A stretch of DNA of 64,000 nt from Bryobacterales bacterium (GCA_003170295.1 PNAJ01000076.1:1-64000), one strand, 5' to 3'; shown: positions 1-9,123, counted from the first letter of the stretch. Notes: generated by a model from the sequence alone, not told the origin. Numbers and translations: made by a program.

Positions 1-153
1 TTAGCGGCTTAGTTCAATGATGCCACATCAGGCGGCGCAACGGCGGGGGAATTACCCTCCCGAATGATCCAGTTTGGGCGCCGGCTAAGTTTCGCGGTGT
101 TTGTGCTGTGCAACACAGCGTTGCCAGAGATCTCTTTCTCGTCGAAGTTCTCT

Positions 154-1731
154 TTATTTCCTCAACATCGCGAAGCCGTACATCGTATCTCCGGCGCCGA
201 CTACTAAATACTGGGTTCCATCAAGCTCATAACTAATGGGGCCGTTGCTGATTCCATTGCCGAGATTGGCGTGCCACAGCGGTTCGCCGGTACTCGCGTT
301 GAGAGCTACAAAGTTATTCGCGGGATCTCCAGCGAACACCAGATTTCCAGCCGTACTTAACACGCCGCCACGGCCGCCCGCGCCCTCCCATTTGTGGCTC
401 CAGCGGATCTTGCCGGTCTTGTAATCGATCGCCTGCAGCATGGATTCGGACCAGCCGCCCCGATCGTTCCCGCCCCAGCCCTCGGGCTTTTCATCGGTAT
501 CGAAGATGTAGTAGATGCTGAAGGCCCTGGTCGCGTTGATATAGAACAATCCCGTGGCCGGACTGAAGCTTGGAGGCGGCCAGTTGGCGGCTCCGCCCTG
601 GTTCGGGGAGACGAGGGCGCCATCCAATTGCGGTTCCTTCGCGGGGTTCGGGACAGGTTGACCTTTCGCATCCAGACCCTTCGCCCAATTGGTCTTCACA
701 AATTCCGACGTAACGATATTTTTCCCGTTGGTTCTGTCCAACACGAAAAAGTATCCGTTGCGGCTGGCCTGCGCCACCAATTTTCTGGGTTGCCCGTTGA
801 TTGTGCCGTCGATCAGCACGGTCGTCTGAATGGCATCCCAATCGTGAGTATCGTGCGGCGAGGGCTGGAAATGCCATTTCAGCTTTCCAGTGTCCACATC
901 GAGCGCGACAATCGATTCGGTGTAGAGATTGTCACCCAGGCGGCCTTTGCCTGCGATGACCGGCTGGGGATTGCCGGTACCGAAAAAAATCGTTTTCATC
1001 TCGGGGTCGTAGGTGCTCGATAACCAAGTCATGCCGCCGCCGTGCGACATAGCCTCGGCATTGGGCCAGGTTTCGGAACCCGGTTCGCCAGGCTTGGGGC
1101 TGGTATTCCAGTGCCACTGGAGGTCGCCGGTCTCGGGATCGCGCGATTCGAGGTATCCGGGAATGTCGAGATCGTCGCCGCTGACGCCGATGACTACGTG
1201 ATTCTTGATAATCACCGGCGCCATGGAGCCGTAGTACATCAGATCCGGATCGCAGATCTGTTGCCGCCAGCGCTCCTTCCCGGTGGTGAGATTGAGAGAA
1301 ACGAGATGACAATCCGGAGTCTCAAAATAAAGCCAGTTGCCGGATATTCCGACGCCGCGATTTCCGATGTGCATACCGCCCTTCGATTCCCACGTGTGGT
1401 GCCAGATTTCGCGCCCCGTTCGCGCGTCGATCGCCCAGACGTGGTCCGGAATCGTGAAGTACATAATGCCGTCGACCACCAGCGGCGTGGCTTTGATCGC
1501 GCCTCCAAAACCGCCTCCCGTATTGATTCGATAAACCCATGCGAGACTCAGCGAGTCGACATTAGAGGCATTGACCTTCGATAGGGGACTGAATCGGCGT
1601 CCCGAATAGTCGCCGTTATAGGTTGGCCAGGAGTCGGTCGGCGGCTGCGTCAACTTTGCCGGATCCAGTCCCTGGCCGAGCGTCGCCGCGGCCAGCAACG
1701 CGAACGTGAACGAAGTTCTCATGAACGTCAT
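154..1731 (-). CDS. PQQ-dependent dehydrogenase (quinoprotein, alcohol/glucose type)
   Basis: A 525-residue exported beta-propeller protein with a signal peptide (about residues 1-19) and repeated tryptophan-docking blades (for example LDVDTGKLKWHF). PQQ enzymes of this fold oxidise alcohols or sugars in the periplasm and pass electrons to a cytochrome c. The region around residues 291-300 reads SPHDTHDWDA, so Asp297 sits where the catalytic Asp lies and Asp299 where lanthanide-dependent XoxF-type enzymes carry a second Asp. The metal-ligand Asn is seen in GTGNP (Asn254); the usual metal Glu appears replaced by Asp187 in GVSGDD. The adjacent-cysteine disulfide of methanol dehydrogenases is absent. 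There is no fused cytochrome domain; the partner is the gene just upstream, overlapping by ATGA. The exact substrate cannot be told. Confidence 0.85.
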   Translation of the reverse strand: MTFMRTSFTFALLAAATLGQGLDPAKLTQPPTDSWPTYNGDYSGRRFSPLSKVNASNVDSLSLAWVYRINTGGGFGGAIKATPLVVDGIMYFTIPDHVWAIDARTGREIWHHTWESKGGMHIGNRGVGISGNWLYFETPDCHLVSLNLTTGKERWRQQICDPDLMYYGSMAPVIIKNHVVIGVSGDDLDIPGYLESRDPETGDLQWHWNTSPKPGEPGSETWPNAEAMSHGGGMTWLSSTYDPEMKTIFFGTGNPQPVIAGKGRLGDNLYTESIVALDVDTGKLKWHFQPSPHDTHDWDAIQTTVLIDGTINGQPRKLVAQASRNGYFFVLDRTNGKNIVTSEFVKTNWAKGLDAKGQPVPNPAKEPQLDGALVSPNQGGAANWPPPSFSPATGLFYINATRAFSIYYIFDTDEKPEGWGGNDRGGWSESMLQAIDYKTGKIRWSHKWEGAGGRGGVLSTAGNLVFAGDPANNFVALNASTGEPLWHANLGNGISNGPISYELDGTQYLVVGAGDTMYGFAMLRK

Positions 1732-2816
1732 TTCAATGTCTCCAGATACGCAACGACATCGTGAATATTTTTGTCCGTATAATGATCCAGCAGATCGATG
1801 TGCGCCTGGTACGGATCGTGCTTTTCAACCTTGAGTCCCGGTGTCCTTTTCCAGTCCGTGTAAACGCCGGAATCGTCCCTTAAAGACACGTTGAAATCAT
1901 CGAGTGCGATCAGGACACCGGTAACAGCAACGCCTGATGGAGGTGTAACGGTGACCATGACGGGCTTCGACGTACTGGCTGCGCCGCGTCCGCGTCCCCC
2001 GCGTCCTCCACGCGGAAATACAAACTGCTGTTGCAGCGAGGGCGGGTCGAACTTTTTCGCGATGCCCGCAAGATCTCCGGTCGGCGAATGACAACTGCTG
2101 CACCTGCCTGCGCCATTGAAGTAAGCGGCGCCGGCCGCTGCATCCCCAGTCAGCACGTTCAGGATCTGAGAATAAGGCCCGCTGCGTAGCGTGTCGTTCA
2201 GTTTCTGGTGCAGAAAATGGGAAAGATCCGCCACCTCCACTATGGTGAGGCTGGCGCTGGCCCTGCCGCTCTGCATCGGGTGCCCCTTCTTGAGAAACGG
2301 TCCCACGGTATTCCCGTACCTGTCATGCAGTACCGTGAGGCTGCGGACCAGATCGGGTCCTTTTTGGTTTTCCGGAACGGCATCGCCGCCTCCCCGCGCC
2401 TTCGGGCCGTGGCAAGTAAGGCACTCCGCGATATAAACGGTTCTGCCCCGGTCCGCGGCGGCGGCATTCACGATATGCATGTCGTTCGGTCCCGCTCCGC
2501 CGCCCGCGGGCCGGGCCCCTCGGCCGCGACCGCCGCCAGTGGCCTGTGGCCCTAAGTTCGCGGCGAGATAGTCCACGATTTGAGTGAACTCCGCGTCGCC
2601 TATTTTCGCCCCTTTCGTCACCATGTCGGCAACCGTTGTGTTCCACTGCTCCCTGCCCATCGCCTTGCCCAGCACCATCTCGGCTGCGTGACACGTGCCA
2701 CACGCCTTCTGGACCGTTTCCTTACCAGCGCCCTCCGGCAACTGCGCCCGGCACTCGATTGCGCCAGTGATGGCAATACTGCCCGCGACCAGCGTCAGAT
2801 GGACAATGCTTCTCAT
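1728..2816 (-). CDS. Triheme cytochrome c, electron acceptor for the quinoprotein
   Basis: An exported c-type cytochrome of 362 residues. I start it at the ATG at 2816 because a signal peptide follows (MRSIVHLTLVAGS) and GAGGAA lies 9-10 bases upstream; the open frame continues 33 codons further but without secretion features. Three CxxCH heme motifs occur: CGTCH (about residue 39), CLTCH (about 132) and CSSCH (about 239). Two low-complexity Gly/Arg stretches (GGGRGRGARP and RGGRGGRGRG) act as linkers. It is transcribed first and overlaps the PQQ dehydrogenase gene by 4 bases, so the two are probably co-translated and form a periplasmic oxidation chain. The C-terminal part after the third heme resembles domains that follow heme domains in acidobacterial cytochromes; its role is unknown. 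Confidence 0.85.
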   Translation of the reverse strand: MRSIVHLTLVAGSIAITGAIECRAQLPEGAGKETVQKACGTCHAAEMVLGKAMGREQWNTTVADMVTKGAKIGDAEFTQIVDYLAANLGPQATGGGRGRGARPAGGGAGPNDMHIVNAAAADRGRTVYIAECLTCHGPKARGGGDAVPENQKGPDLVRSLTVLHDRYGNTVGPFLKKGHPMQSGRASASLTIVEVADLSHFLHQKLNDTLRSGPYSQILNVLTGDAAAGAAYFNGAGRCSSCHSPTGDLAGIAKKFDPPSLQQQFVFPRGGRGGRGRGAASTSKPVMVTVTPPSGVAVTGVLIALDDFNVSLRDDSGVYTDWKRTPGLKVEKHDPYQAHIDLLDHYTDKNIHDVVAYLETLK

Positions 2817-3700
2817 TTCGATGTTCCTCGCGTTCAACCGAACAAAACGGATCTCATGGCAGCCATTGCCGGACAGCCTTTCCGTTCCAGCCCCATCACC
2901 CACGCGATGGAGCACGGAAGGATCTCAAGGTACCGACGCTCATTATAATCGCTCCCGGAGTGGCCCGTGGCATTGACGAACAACCGTCCGTCCCTGTAGG
3001 AATCGTCCCAGGTCGATTGCCCGAATGGACACGGAATTGCGCGTATCAGAGTATTGACATGCCATTTCGATGCACACTCTAAAGCGCGGAGCGAACTGGC
3101 GGGTCGTCGGGAGACTTGCGAATCTGTCGAACAGCTCGCCGCTAATCGCGTACATCGAAACGGCTTCGCGCCAGTGGCCAATAATGGCACCGTTCGTGGT
3201 CGCGCTTGATGAGTCCATCTTTTAGAGGTACTGTCCAGATGGCTACCGTTAATGCCCAACATCGAATCCCTCATGATTGAGCAAGGTCGGGTATCTGAAG
3301 ATGCGCTCACGGGATTTCCAGGGGGATTACTTAACCTCTATTGTGGCTGGAGATGTCCGCGCGCACGGATACCCAGTCGTTAAGGACACTGACCCTCCGA
3401 ACGATCCGGCACATGGGCTCGTTCTAGGGAAGAAAACCAGCGCATTCGCCAATGCAATGGTTCGCAGGCATCGATGAATCGTGGAGTCGGCCAAAACTTG
3501 AAAATCTCGGCTGATGCTCGATACGATCCGCTACCAAGAAGAGTGTGCCATTCTTGTGCCCACTCCACGTTTTTCAGCATTACTCAACATTGCTCGCCTG
3601 CTGGCGCAAGCCCTCTGGAACTGTTTGATAACTCGCAACAATGCGTAACGGTTAGTACTCACTGTGCCTAGTGCTAATTATATGAAAATAGGATGATTTA
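2817..3700. other. Gene-poor stretch, probable end of an integrated element
   Basis: About 880 bases with no convincing gene. Several open frames of 66-158 codons exist on both strands, but none has a recognisable domain or ribosome binding site and they overlap each other in different frames. Base composition falls toward the right end (AT-rich near 3640-3700). It lies directly left of the tRNA fragment, which fits decayed DNA at the inner edge of an island. Confidence 0.5.
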
Positions 3701-3748
3701 TGGTTCGGGACCACGAGGCCAGAGGTTCGAATCCTCTAGCCCCGACCA
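3701..3748 (+). other. 3' fragment of tRNA-Pro(CGG); probable attachment-site (attR-like) remnant
   Basis: The sequence from 3701 to 3748 folds as the 3' part of a tRNA: anticodon loop TTCGGGA (anticodon CGG at 3706-3708 with G37, as in tRNA-Pro), 3' anticodon strand, a 5-base variable loop AGGCC, a perfect T arm (AGAGG TTCGAAT CCTCT, 3721-3737), acceptor strand AGCCCCG and encoded discriminator plus CCA (ACCA, 3745-3748). The 5' half is missing: the bases before 3701 do not complete the anticodon stem and nothing like a CGGGGCT acceptor strand or D arm is present. Such a 3' fragment is the typical scar of a tyrosine-recombinase element inserted into a tRNA gene. By its direction the element would lie to the left (below 3700). 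Confidence 0.8.
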
Positions 3749-3749
3749 T

Positions 3750-4565
3750 TTATCTCCACTTGAATTGTTGAAGAAGCCGTTCCCGCACCTGGTAAATCGC
3801 AGCGCAAAACAGCCCTAGCGCAACCAGAATCAGAGATGATGGAGCGGGTGTAACTCCACCGCCGCCTCCTGGGCCACCCCCGGGAGTACCCGGGCTGGAG
3901 ACCGTATTCGAAGCTAGCGTGACCGCGCCGACCCGAGCCAAGGCTCTCCCGATCGAAATAACTGCGCTGGTATTGAGCGTGATGGACGCCTGCGCCATTA
4001 TGTTCCCGTAAAACGTCGTGCTGGTTCCCAGAGTCGCCGAGGATCCGACTTGCCAAAAGACGTTGGCGGCTTGAGCGTTGTTGATAAGGACAACAGCCGA
4101 GGAGCTAGCGGTAGTTAGGGTACTTCCGATCTGAAAGATAAACTCCGCACTGGAATTCCCCTGGCCGTTGAGAGTGAGCGTCCCGGTCAACTGCGCCGAT
4201 GTTGCAAAGCAATAAACTCCCGGTGTGAGCGTGAGTCCACCTAGATCAACACCGGTCAGGACGTTACCGCCAGGGCATGGCAGCCCCATTGCGGTGTTAT
4301 AGGCTGCAGTCAAGTCAACTTGGGCTTGCGCCGCGGTAGCATCCGCCGAATGCAACGTCCCGGAGAACACCGCTCCCGGCGGAAATCCAGTGATGGCGCT
4401 CCCTGCACTTACTCCAACATTGCCGGTGACGGTGGTAGGACCGGTGTTCGTAACGGTCGAGCCAGCTAGAACCCCGAAAGTGGTGACCGTTGGCCCAAGG
4501 GTCACCTGGGCGTTTAGACAGAGGGAAAACGTCGACCAAAAGAGGAGCTTTGTTAGCTTGTTCAC
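3750..4565 (-). CDS. DUF3494 ice-binding-like exported protein with PEP-CTERM-like tail
   Basis: A 271-residue secreted protein. A signal peptide (residues 1-19, ending LNA-Q) is followed by a DUF3494 domain (about 25-220), recognisable by the run AGSTVTNTGPTTVTGNVGVS, the phrase ITGFPPG, and later LTLTPGVYCF and FIFQIGSTLTTASSS. This fold is the beta-solenoid of microbial ice-binding proteins, although many members are adhesins or matrix proteins. The tail is Gly/Pro-rich, then TPAPSSLILVALGLFCAAIY and a basic end, matching the layout of PEP-CTERM sorting signals (motif, hydrophobic helix, Arg-rich end). An exosortase is encoded at 42914-43804. Its stop codon lies one base from the tRNA fragment, on the opposite strand. 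Confidence 0.85.
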   Translation of the reverse strand: MNKLTKLLFWSTFSLCLNAQVTLGPTVTTFGVLAGSTVTNTGPTTVTGNVGVSAGSAITGFPPGAVFSGTLHSADATAAQAQVDLTAAYNTAMGLPCPGGNVLTGVDLGGLTLTPGVYCFATSAQLTGTLTLNGQGNSSAEFIFQIGSTLTTASSSAVVLINNAQAANVFWQVGSSATLGTSTTFYGNIMAQASITLNTSAVISIGRALARVGAVTLASNTVSSPGTPGGGPGGGGGVTPAPSSLILVALGLFCAAIYQVRERLLQQFKWR

Positions 4566-4729
4566 ACCCTCACCTTTTCATGCTGCGCGGTCGTCTCTAA
4601 AACTTTGCAGACACTGAATTTTACAACATATTTCGCCTTACTTTCAAGGGCTTTAAACTCTGATCAATAAATTAGCGCAAAAAAGCTGGCTTTAGGAAGG
4701 CAGGAACCTTTTTCGGCACGTCTCGCTCC

Positions 4730-5819
4730 TTAACTCCCAATCGCGATAACATTTTTGATGCAGCCGGATTTTCCCGCCAGAGGCTCCGCCGCCTGATCGA
4801 GAGGCCACCGGCGCGTGATCAGGGATCGCAGGGCGGCGGGCCATTTTTCGAGAAATGAGCCGATATCGGCAATCGCATCGGCAAAGCTTTCGATGCTCGC
4901 GTTGACGGTTCCGAAAATCAACTGGTTCTTCAACACCGCGTCGCGCATCAGGGTATCGGTATCGACCGAAGTGGGACCCTTGCGTCCCGGAACTCCCGTG
5001 AAAATGAAAACTCCATTGGTGCCGAGGTACGGCAGAACCTCAAAGGCGAGCGAGGATGCGCCCACCGCTTCATACACCACGTCGATGTTTCCCACTTGCC
5101 GGGCGAGATCCGCAATCGAAGTGGTTTCCGCGTGCGCGAATTTCGCGCCGAAAGAAGTCACCAGTTTTTCCAGATCGCTTGCGGCGGGCGTGCGCGAGTA
5201 GACGGTGGTATCGCAACCTTCGAGGACCAGCTTCATCGCGCCGAGCAATCCCACAGGACCGCCGCCCAGAACCACGGCCCGCGAACCTCTCTCCTGCCAG
5301 GGCAGGCGCTGCTGGATTTGATTGAGCTGCGCGATCCCTTTCTCGGCGATGGTCAGAGGCTCCACCAGCACCGCGACGTCGCGAAGTGCGCGCGGCACCG
5401 GATTCAGGTAGCGCTCCTGCTCTACCACGAGCTCGGCCATGTAGCCATGCCGCTGATTAATGCCACGCTCCGTGAATTTTCCGGTGTAGCAGAAGTCCTG
5501 GCGATCGGCGCGACAAGCGATGCAAGCGGGGTCGGAGCACGGCCGGCGCACGGTGGGAACCGCGATGTCCCCCACCTCGACTTGGGTGACGCCGGAACCA
5601 ATCTCGATCACTTCGCCCAGCGATTCGTGTCCAAATAATAAGGAACGGCGAACCCTCAGGAGGCGTGCCGTACTCGAACGCAACGATTTCTTTGTCCGTT
5701 CCACAGATGCCCACATCGAGCATACGGAGCTTCACTTCGGTGGGAGACGTCACGGTTGGCTTGGGGTGATCGATGACGCTAAATCTTCTATCGGCAGGGA
5801 ACACAGCAACGGCTCTCAT
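4730..5819 (-). pseudogene. Glucose 1-dehydrogenase-like zinc-dependent medium-chain dehydrogenase, frameshifted
   Basis: Two frames together give one full-length zinc-dependent dehydrogenase of the glucose 1-dehydrogenase type. The first (from ATG at 5819) holds the N-terminus with the catalytic-zinc Cys in GICGTDKE and runs to GSPFLII near 5640. The second carries on with GHESLGEV, the structural-zinc cysteines (CSDPACIACRADRQDFC), the HGYMAE motif, the nucleotide-binding VVLGGGPVGLLGA and the C-terminal domain ending at 4730. One extra T in the TTT run around 5636-5640 separates the frames; removing it restores GSPFLIIGHES. Everything else looks intact, so this is either a recent inactivation or a sequencing error. 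No clear ribosome binding site precedes 5819. Confidence 0.8.
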
Positions 5820-5896
5820 AGGACGATTGTCCGCGATTTAGGGTTCCGAAAGGAGGTCCAAGTAGAAGAGCAGTTCGTCCATGGCATAGTACTAGA

Positions 5897-5922
5897 CATA
5901 TTACTTAGGCATATTACTAGGC
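5897..5922 (+). repeat. Direct repeat in the leader of the CHAT operon
   Basis: Two copies of CATATTACT(T)AGGC stand head to tail (5897-5910 and 5910-5922), differing by one inserted T. They sit in the AT-rich 160-base gap between the frameshifted dehydrogenase and the CHAT operon, about 60-85 bases before its start. The spacing and position would suit an activator or sigma-factor target, but no matching regulator can be named. Confidence 0.35.
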
Positions 5923-5980
5923 TTGGCTTAAGTGGAATTTCCTGGTAGTATGTCTGCACAGTAGAAAGTGAAGATTTGCA

Positions 5981-8401
5981 ATGGCCATCCTCCCCCGGAG
6001 CCTTTGCGTGATCCTCACCCTATGGATGGTCTGCTCGCGTCCTTCAGCGTCCACCCAGCCCGAAGCGCCAGCTTTCGGAGCATGGTGGGGCACGCCGGAT
6101 TCTAGAAAAATCGCCCGACAGGCGAATGATGCTCGCCGAGCGGGCGATCTCAACGAGGCCGAGATTTATTACCGGCAAGGATACGACGATGGAGCGCGCC
6201 GCCACGATGAGCGCGCCATGGTCGGCTATCTCAACGGCATCGCGGCTGTCCAGTTGACGCAATTGCGCTATCGTGCGGCGCTCCAAACCATGTTGGAGGC
6301 CAAGAGCCGCGCGAAATCGATTGGCGATCGGGAGGCATTAGGGGCGCTGGCGGTCAATCTCTCCAATCTTTATCTCCAAGTCTGGGATTTTGAATCCGCC
6401 CTGAAAGAAGCCGAACAGGGGAGAGCCGCGACAGGCTCTCTCAGGCGGCCGTATTACCTTCCGAATCTATTGATCCAACTGGGACGTTTGCATGATATCA
6501 AGGGCGACGGCACGGCTGTCGCGCTCTACCGCGAAGGCATTCGACGCGCGAAATCGTACGGGGACCAGGGGCTTGCAGCGTTCGGGCTGGATCTTCTCGG
6601 CGAGGAGCGGCTCGGACAAAAGGATTTGGAGGAGGCGCAGAAAGCCATCGAAGAAGGAATGCGTTTGCGGGAGAAGTGTTCGCCGGCGGATCTGGACTTT
6701 TCCTGGTGGCGAATGGGCGCTTTGAAGCTGGCTCGCGGGGATTTGGCAGAGGCCGCGCGCTACACGGATCTGGCGCTCAAAGCGAAGCGGGCGGCTCCGG
6801 AATATCGGCTCATGCACCAGCGCGGCGAGATCCACATGGCTTTGGGCGATCGGGCGGCGGCGCTCGCCGATTTTCGAGAAGCTGTCGAATTGGCATCGCG
6901 CTGGCGGCTTAAGGTCCTTCCAGCGAGTTCGTCGTTGACGGCGACGAATGTCGCGCTCGAGACCAAAGTATTTGCCTCTTTCATCGAGGCGGCCGCGCAG
7001 GAAGCGTTGAGAACCGGGAACCAGCGGTGGGCCGAGGAAGCGTTTGAAGCAGTGGAGCTCAATCGGGCCGCCAGCCTTCGCGAGAGCCTGGCGCTTGCGG
7101 ATGTGTGGCACCGGAAGGTGCCGCCGGAGTATTGGGAAACGCTCGAAAAGCTTCGGAAGATCGACTCTCAGATGCTCGGAAAAACCCGAGTGAGCGAGGA
7201 GGCGCGGCGTCTCCGTTTGGGACTCGTCGAAATGGAAGCCAAAGCGGGACTCGGTTTTCCAGCAAAGAACACCGAGATTTTTCGGGATCAGAGTTCACTT
7301 ATACATTTTCAACAAGGACTAAGTGGAATCGAAGTACTACTCAGCTTCCACTTGGGGGATCGGGAATCGTACTTATGGGCGGTAACGCGAAAAACGCTGC
7401 GTTTGCAGAAGATTGGGGCAGCGGGTGCGATTCGGAGGCAGGTTTTGGCGTTGACGGAAGCGGTTCGGGCAGGACGGCCGGAGGCAGTGGAGTTGGGCGA
7501 AGGGCTTTATCGGGAGCTCTTCGGTCAACTGGGGCAGGAGGCGGCGTCGAAGGCGGCGTGGTTGCTCTCCCTGGAAGGGGCATTGTTCGAGGCGCCGTTC
7601 GCTGCACTTGTGACGGAGCAGAAGGGCGGCAAAGTGAATTATCTGGTGTCGGAGCATTCAGTGCAGACGATACCTGGAGCGCTGCTGTTGAGCACGCGCG
7701 CAGAGGCAGGAACGGGATGGTTCCTGGGTGTCGGCGATCCTATTCATAACGCGGCGGACCCGCGTTGGGGAGAACGGCCGAAAGCGGCGGGATTCCTGAA
7801 TCTGTTTCAAACGCTAAGAGCTGGAGTTGCCAGTCCGGACAGGCAGTTCGGGCGTCTGGTGGGGAGCGCCCAGGAGTTGAACCGAAGCGCGGCGAGTTGG
7901 GGCGGGAGGCCGGCTGTGCTGCTGGAGGGCGCGACGGCTCGGCGGGACACGTTTTTAAGAGAACTAGCCAAGAGTCCCGCGGTCGTGCACTTGGCGACGC
8001 ATGTGCTCTACTCCAAAAAACAATCCTTTATTGCATTTGGGCTCGGGCAAAAAGGCGAGAGCGAATTCCTGACCACCACCGATGTCGCTTCGCTACGGGT
8101 GCCCGGGGCACTGGTGGCGATGACGGGCTGCGATACCGGCACGGGCGACGTGCTACCGGGGGCAGGTTTGCAAGGACTGACCCGGGCCTGGCAGATGGCG
8201 GGAGCGAGCGCCGTGCTCGCGACGTCCTGGCCGGTGCGGGACTCTACGGGCGATATTTTTGTCAGCTTTTACAAGCACTTGCGGCATTTTCCGGCGGCCG
8301 AGGCCCTGCGGCGGAGCCAGCTGGAAATGCTTCATTCGGGAACTTGGCGGGCGATGCCATCCTACTGGGCGCCTTATCAGATCACGGGAGGCGCGCGATG
8401 A
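5981..8401 (+). CDS. Exported TPR-CHAT (caspase-like) protease
   Basis: An 806-residue protein with an N-terminal hydrophobic segment (residues 7-19) like a signal peptide, TPR-type helical repeats (about 45-330; motifs such as ARRAGDLNEAEIYYRQG and ALKLARGDLAEAARYTDLAL), a linker helix region, and a C-terminal CHAT domain (about 520-806). CHAT domains are clan CD cysteine peptidases. The His/Cys pair is present: HLATH (His674) and MTGCDTG (Cys717), followed by GAGLQGLTRAWQMAGASAV and SWPVRDSTG, both typical of the family. It is the first gene of a cluster: its stop overlaps the ECF sigma start by ATGA, with an anti-sigma gene next. This context suggests it senses a signal through the TPRs and cleaves a partner of the sigma switch. 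If the signal peptide is real, it works outside the cytoplasm. Confidence 0.88.
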   Translation: MAILPRSLCVILTLWMVCSRPSASTQPEAPAFGAWWGTPDSRKIARQANDARRAGDLNEAEIYYRQGYDDGARRHDERAMVGYLNGIAAVQLTQLRYRAALQTMLEAKSRAKSIGDREALGALAVNLSNLYLQVWDFESALKEAEQGRAATGSLRRPYYLPNLLIQLGRLHDIKGDGTAVALYREGIRRAKSYGDQGLAAFGLDLLGEERLGQKDLEEAQKAIEEGMRLREKCSPADLDFSWWRMGALKLARGDLAEAARYTDLALKAKRAAPEYRLMHQRGEIHMALGDRAAALADFREAVELASRWRLKVLPASSSLTATNVALETKVFASFIEAAAQEALRTGNQRWAEEAFEAVELNRAASLRESLALADVWHRKVPPEYWETLEKLRKIDSQMLGKTRVSEEARRLRLGLVEMEAKAGLGFPAKNTEIFRDQSSLIHFQQGLSGIEVLLSFHLGDRESYLWAVTRKTLRLQKIGAAGAIRRQVLALTEAVRAGRPEAVELGEGLYRELFGQLGQEAASKAAWLLSLEGALFEAPFAALVTEQKGGKVNYLVSEHSVQTIPGALLLSTRAEAGTGWFLGVGDPIHNAADPRWGERPKAAGFLNLFQTLRAGVASPDRQFGRLVGSAQELNRSAASWGGRPAVLLEGATARRDTFLRELAKSPAVVHLATHVLYSKKQSFIAFGLGQKGESEFLTTTDVASLRVPGALVAMTGCDTGTGDVLPGAGLQGLTRAWQMAGASAVLATSWPVRDSTGDIFVSFYKHLRHFPAAEALRRSQLEMLHSGTWRAMPSYWAPYQITGGAR

Positions 8402-9123
8402 GGAAGATCGAGGAAATGGGCCACGCCCTGATCGTCACTGCGGTCGGGGTGGCCATTGCAGAGGCTGCCATTCCGATCGAGGACGTCGAATCCGCGAAAG
8501 ATGCCGGAGAACCCGAATCCTACGCCGAGTGGATCGACTTGGTGGACCGGATCCGGTTGAGCGAAACCGACGGGATGGAGGAGTTGTACCTGCTATTCTC
8601 CAAAGGCATCCGGTTCTATTTGTGCCGCCAACTGGGGCCACAGGAACTGGACGACAAGGTGCACGACACATTTGTGGTCGTGGTCCAGGCGATCCGCCGC
8701 GGGGAATTGCGGGAACCCTCTCGATTGATGGGGTTTGTGCGAACGATCGTGCGCCGGCAGGTGGCCGCGCATATCGATAGGGTGGTCCACACCCGGCGCG
8801 ACCAGATCGATCTCGATTCCACCGTGCGGCTGGCGGCTCCGGAGGGGAATCCTGAAGAACGGGCGATTTTCAGCGAACGAACGCACTTGATTAATCGGGT
8901 TTTGGGAGAGCTTTCAGATCGCGATCGGGAAATTCTGACCCGGTTCTACCTTTTGGAACAAAGTCAGGATCAGATCTGTTCTGAGATGGCCCTCTCAGAG
9001 ACACAATTCCGGCTCTTAAAGTCGAGAGCCAAGGCCAGATTTGGAGAATTAGGTAAGAAAAAACTGACTCACCGCGCTTTACACGCAGTTATGGTGAGAA
9101 CTTCGGCAAGTGTGTCCCACTAA
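8398..9123 (+). CDS. ECF-type RNA polymerase sigma factor
   Basis: A 241-residue sigma-70 family protein of the ECF group. Region 2 (about 60-130) contains MEELYLLFSKGIRFYLCRQL and the helix ending FVRTIVRRQVAAHIDR; region 4 (about 165-225) contains LGELSDRDREILTRFYLLEQ followed by a helix-turn-helix (ICSEMALSETQFRLLKSRAK). No region 3 is seen, as expected for ECF factors. The chosen ATG overlaps the CHAT stop codon (ATGA), implying translational coupling; the open frame extends upstream through the CHAT gene but that is the wrong frame of that gene. The first 60 residues are unusual, with a short hydrophobic run (ALIVTAVGVAIAEAA). The zinc-finger anti-sigma gene follows after 50 bases. Confidence 0.88.
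   Translation: MRKIEEMGHALIVTAVGVAIAEAAIPIEDVESAKDAGEPESYAEWIDLVDRIRLSETDGMEELYLLFSKGIRFYLCRQLGPQELDDKVHDTFVVVVQAIRRGELREPSRLMGFVRTIVRRQVAAHIDRVVHTRRDQIDLDSTVRLAAPEGNPEERAIFSERTHLINRVLGELSDRDREILTRFYLLEQSQDQICSEMALSETQFRLLKSRAKARFGELGKKKLTHRALHAVMVRTSASVSH

Noticed and set aside
2834..3310. A 158-codon open frame left of the tRNA fragment
   Set aside because: No family, no ribosome site, overlaps other frames of equal quality; the stretch looks non-coding.
3660..3748. A complete tRNA gene
   Set aside because: The bases 5' of 3701 give no D arm or acceptor strand and break the anticodon stem.
5935..5960. A possible ECF promoter (GGAATT... GTCT) before the CHAT operon
   Set aside because: The spacing between the two boxes is about 13 bases, too short for known ECF promoters.
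7105..7749. A 214-codon frame inside the CHAT gene
   Set aside because: It lies in a shadow frame of a protein with clear domains and GC-skewed third positions.
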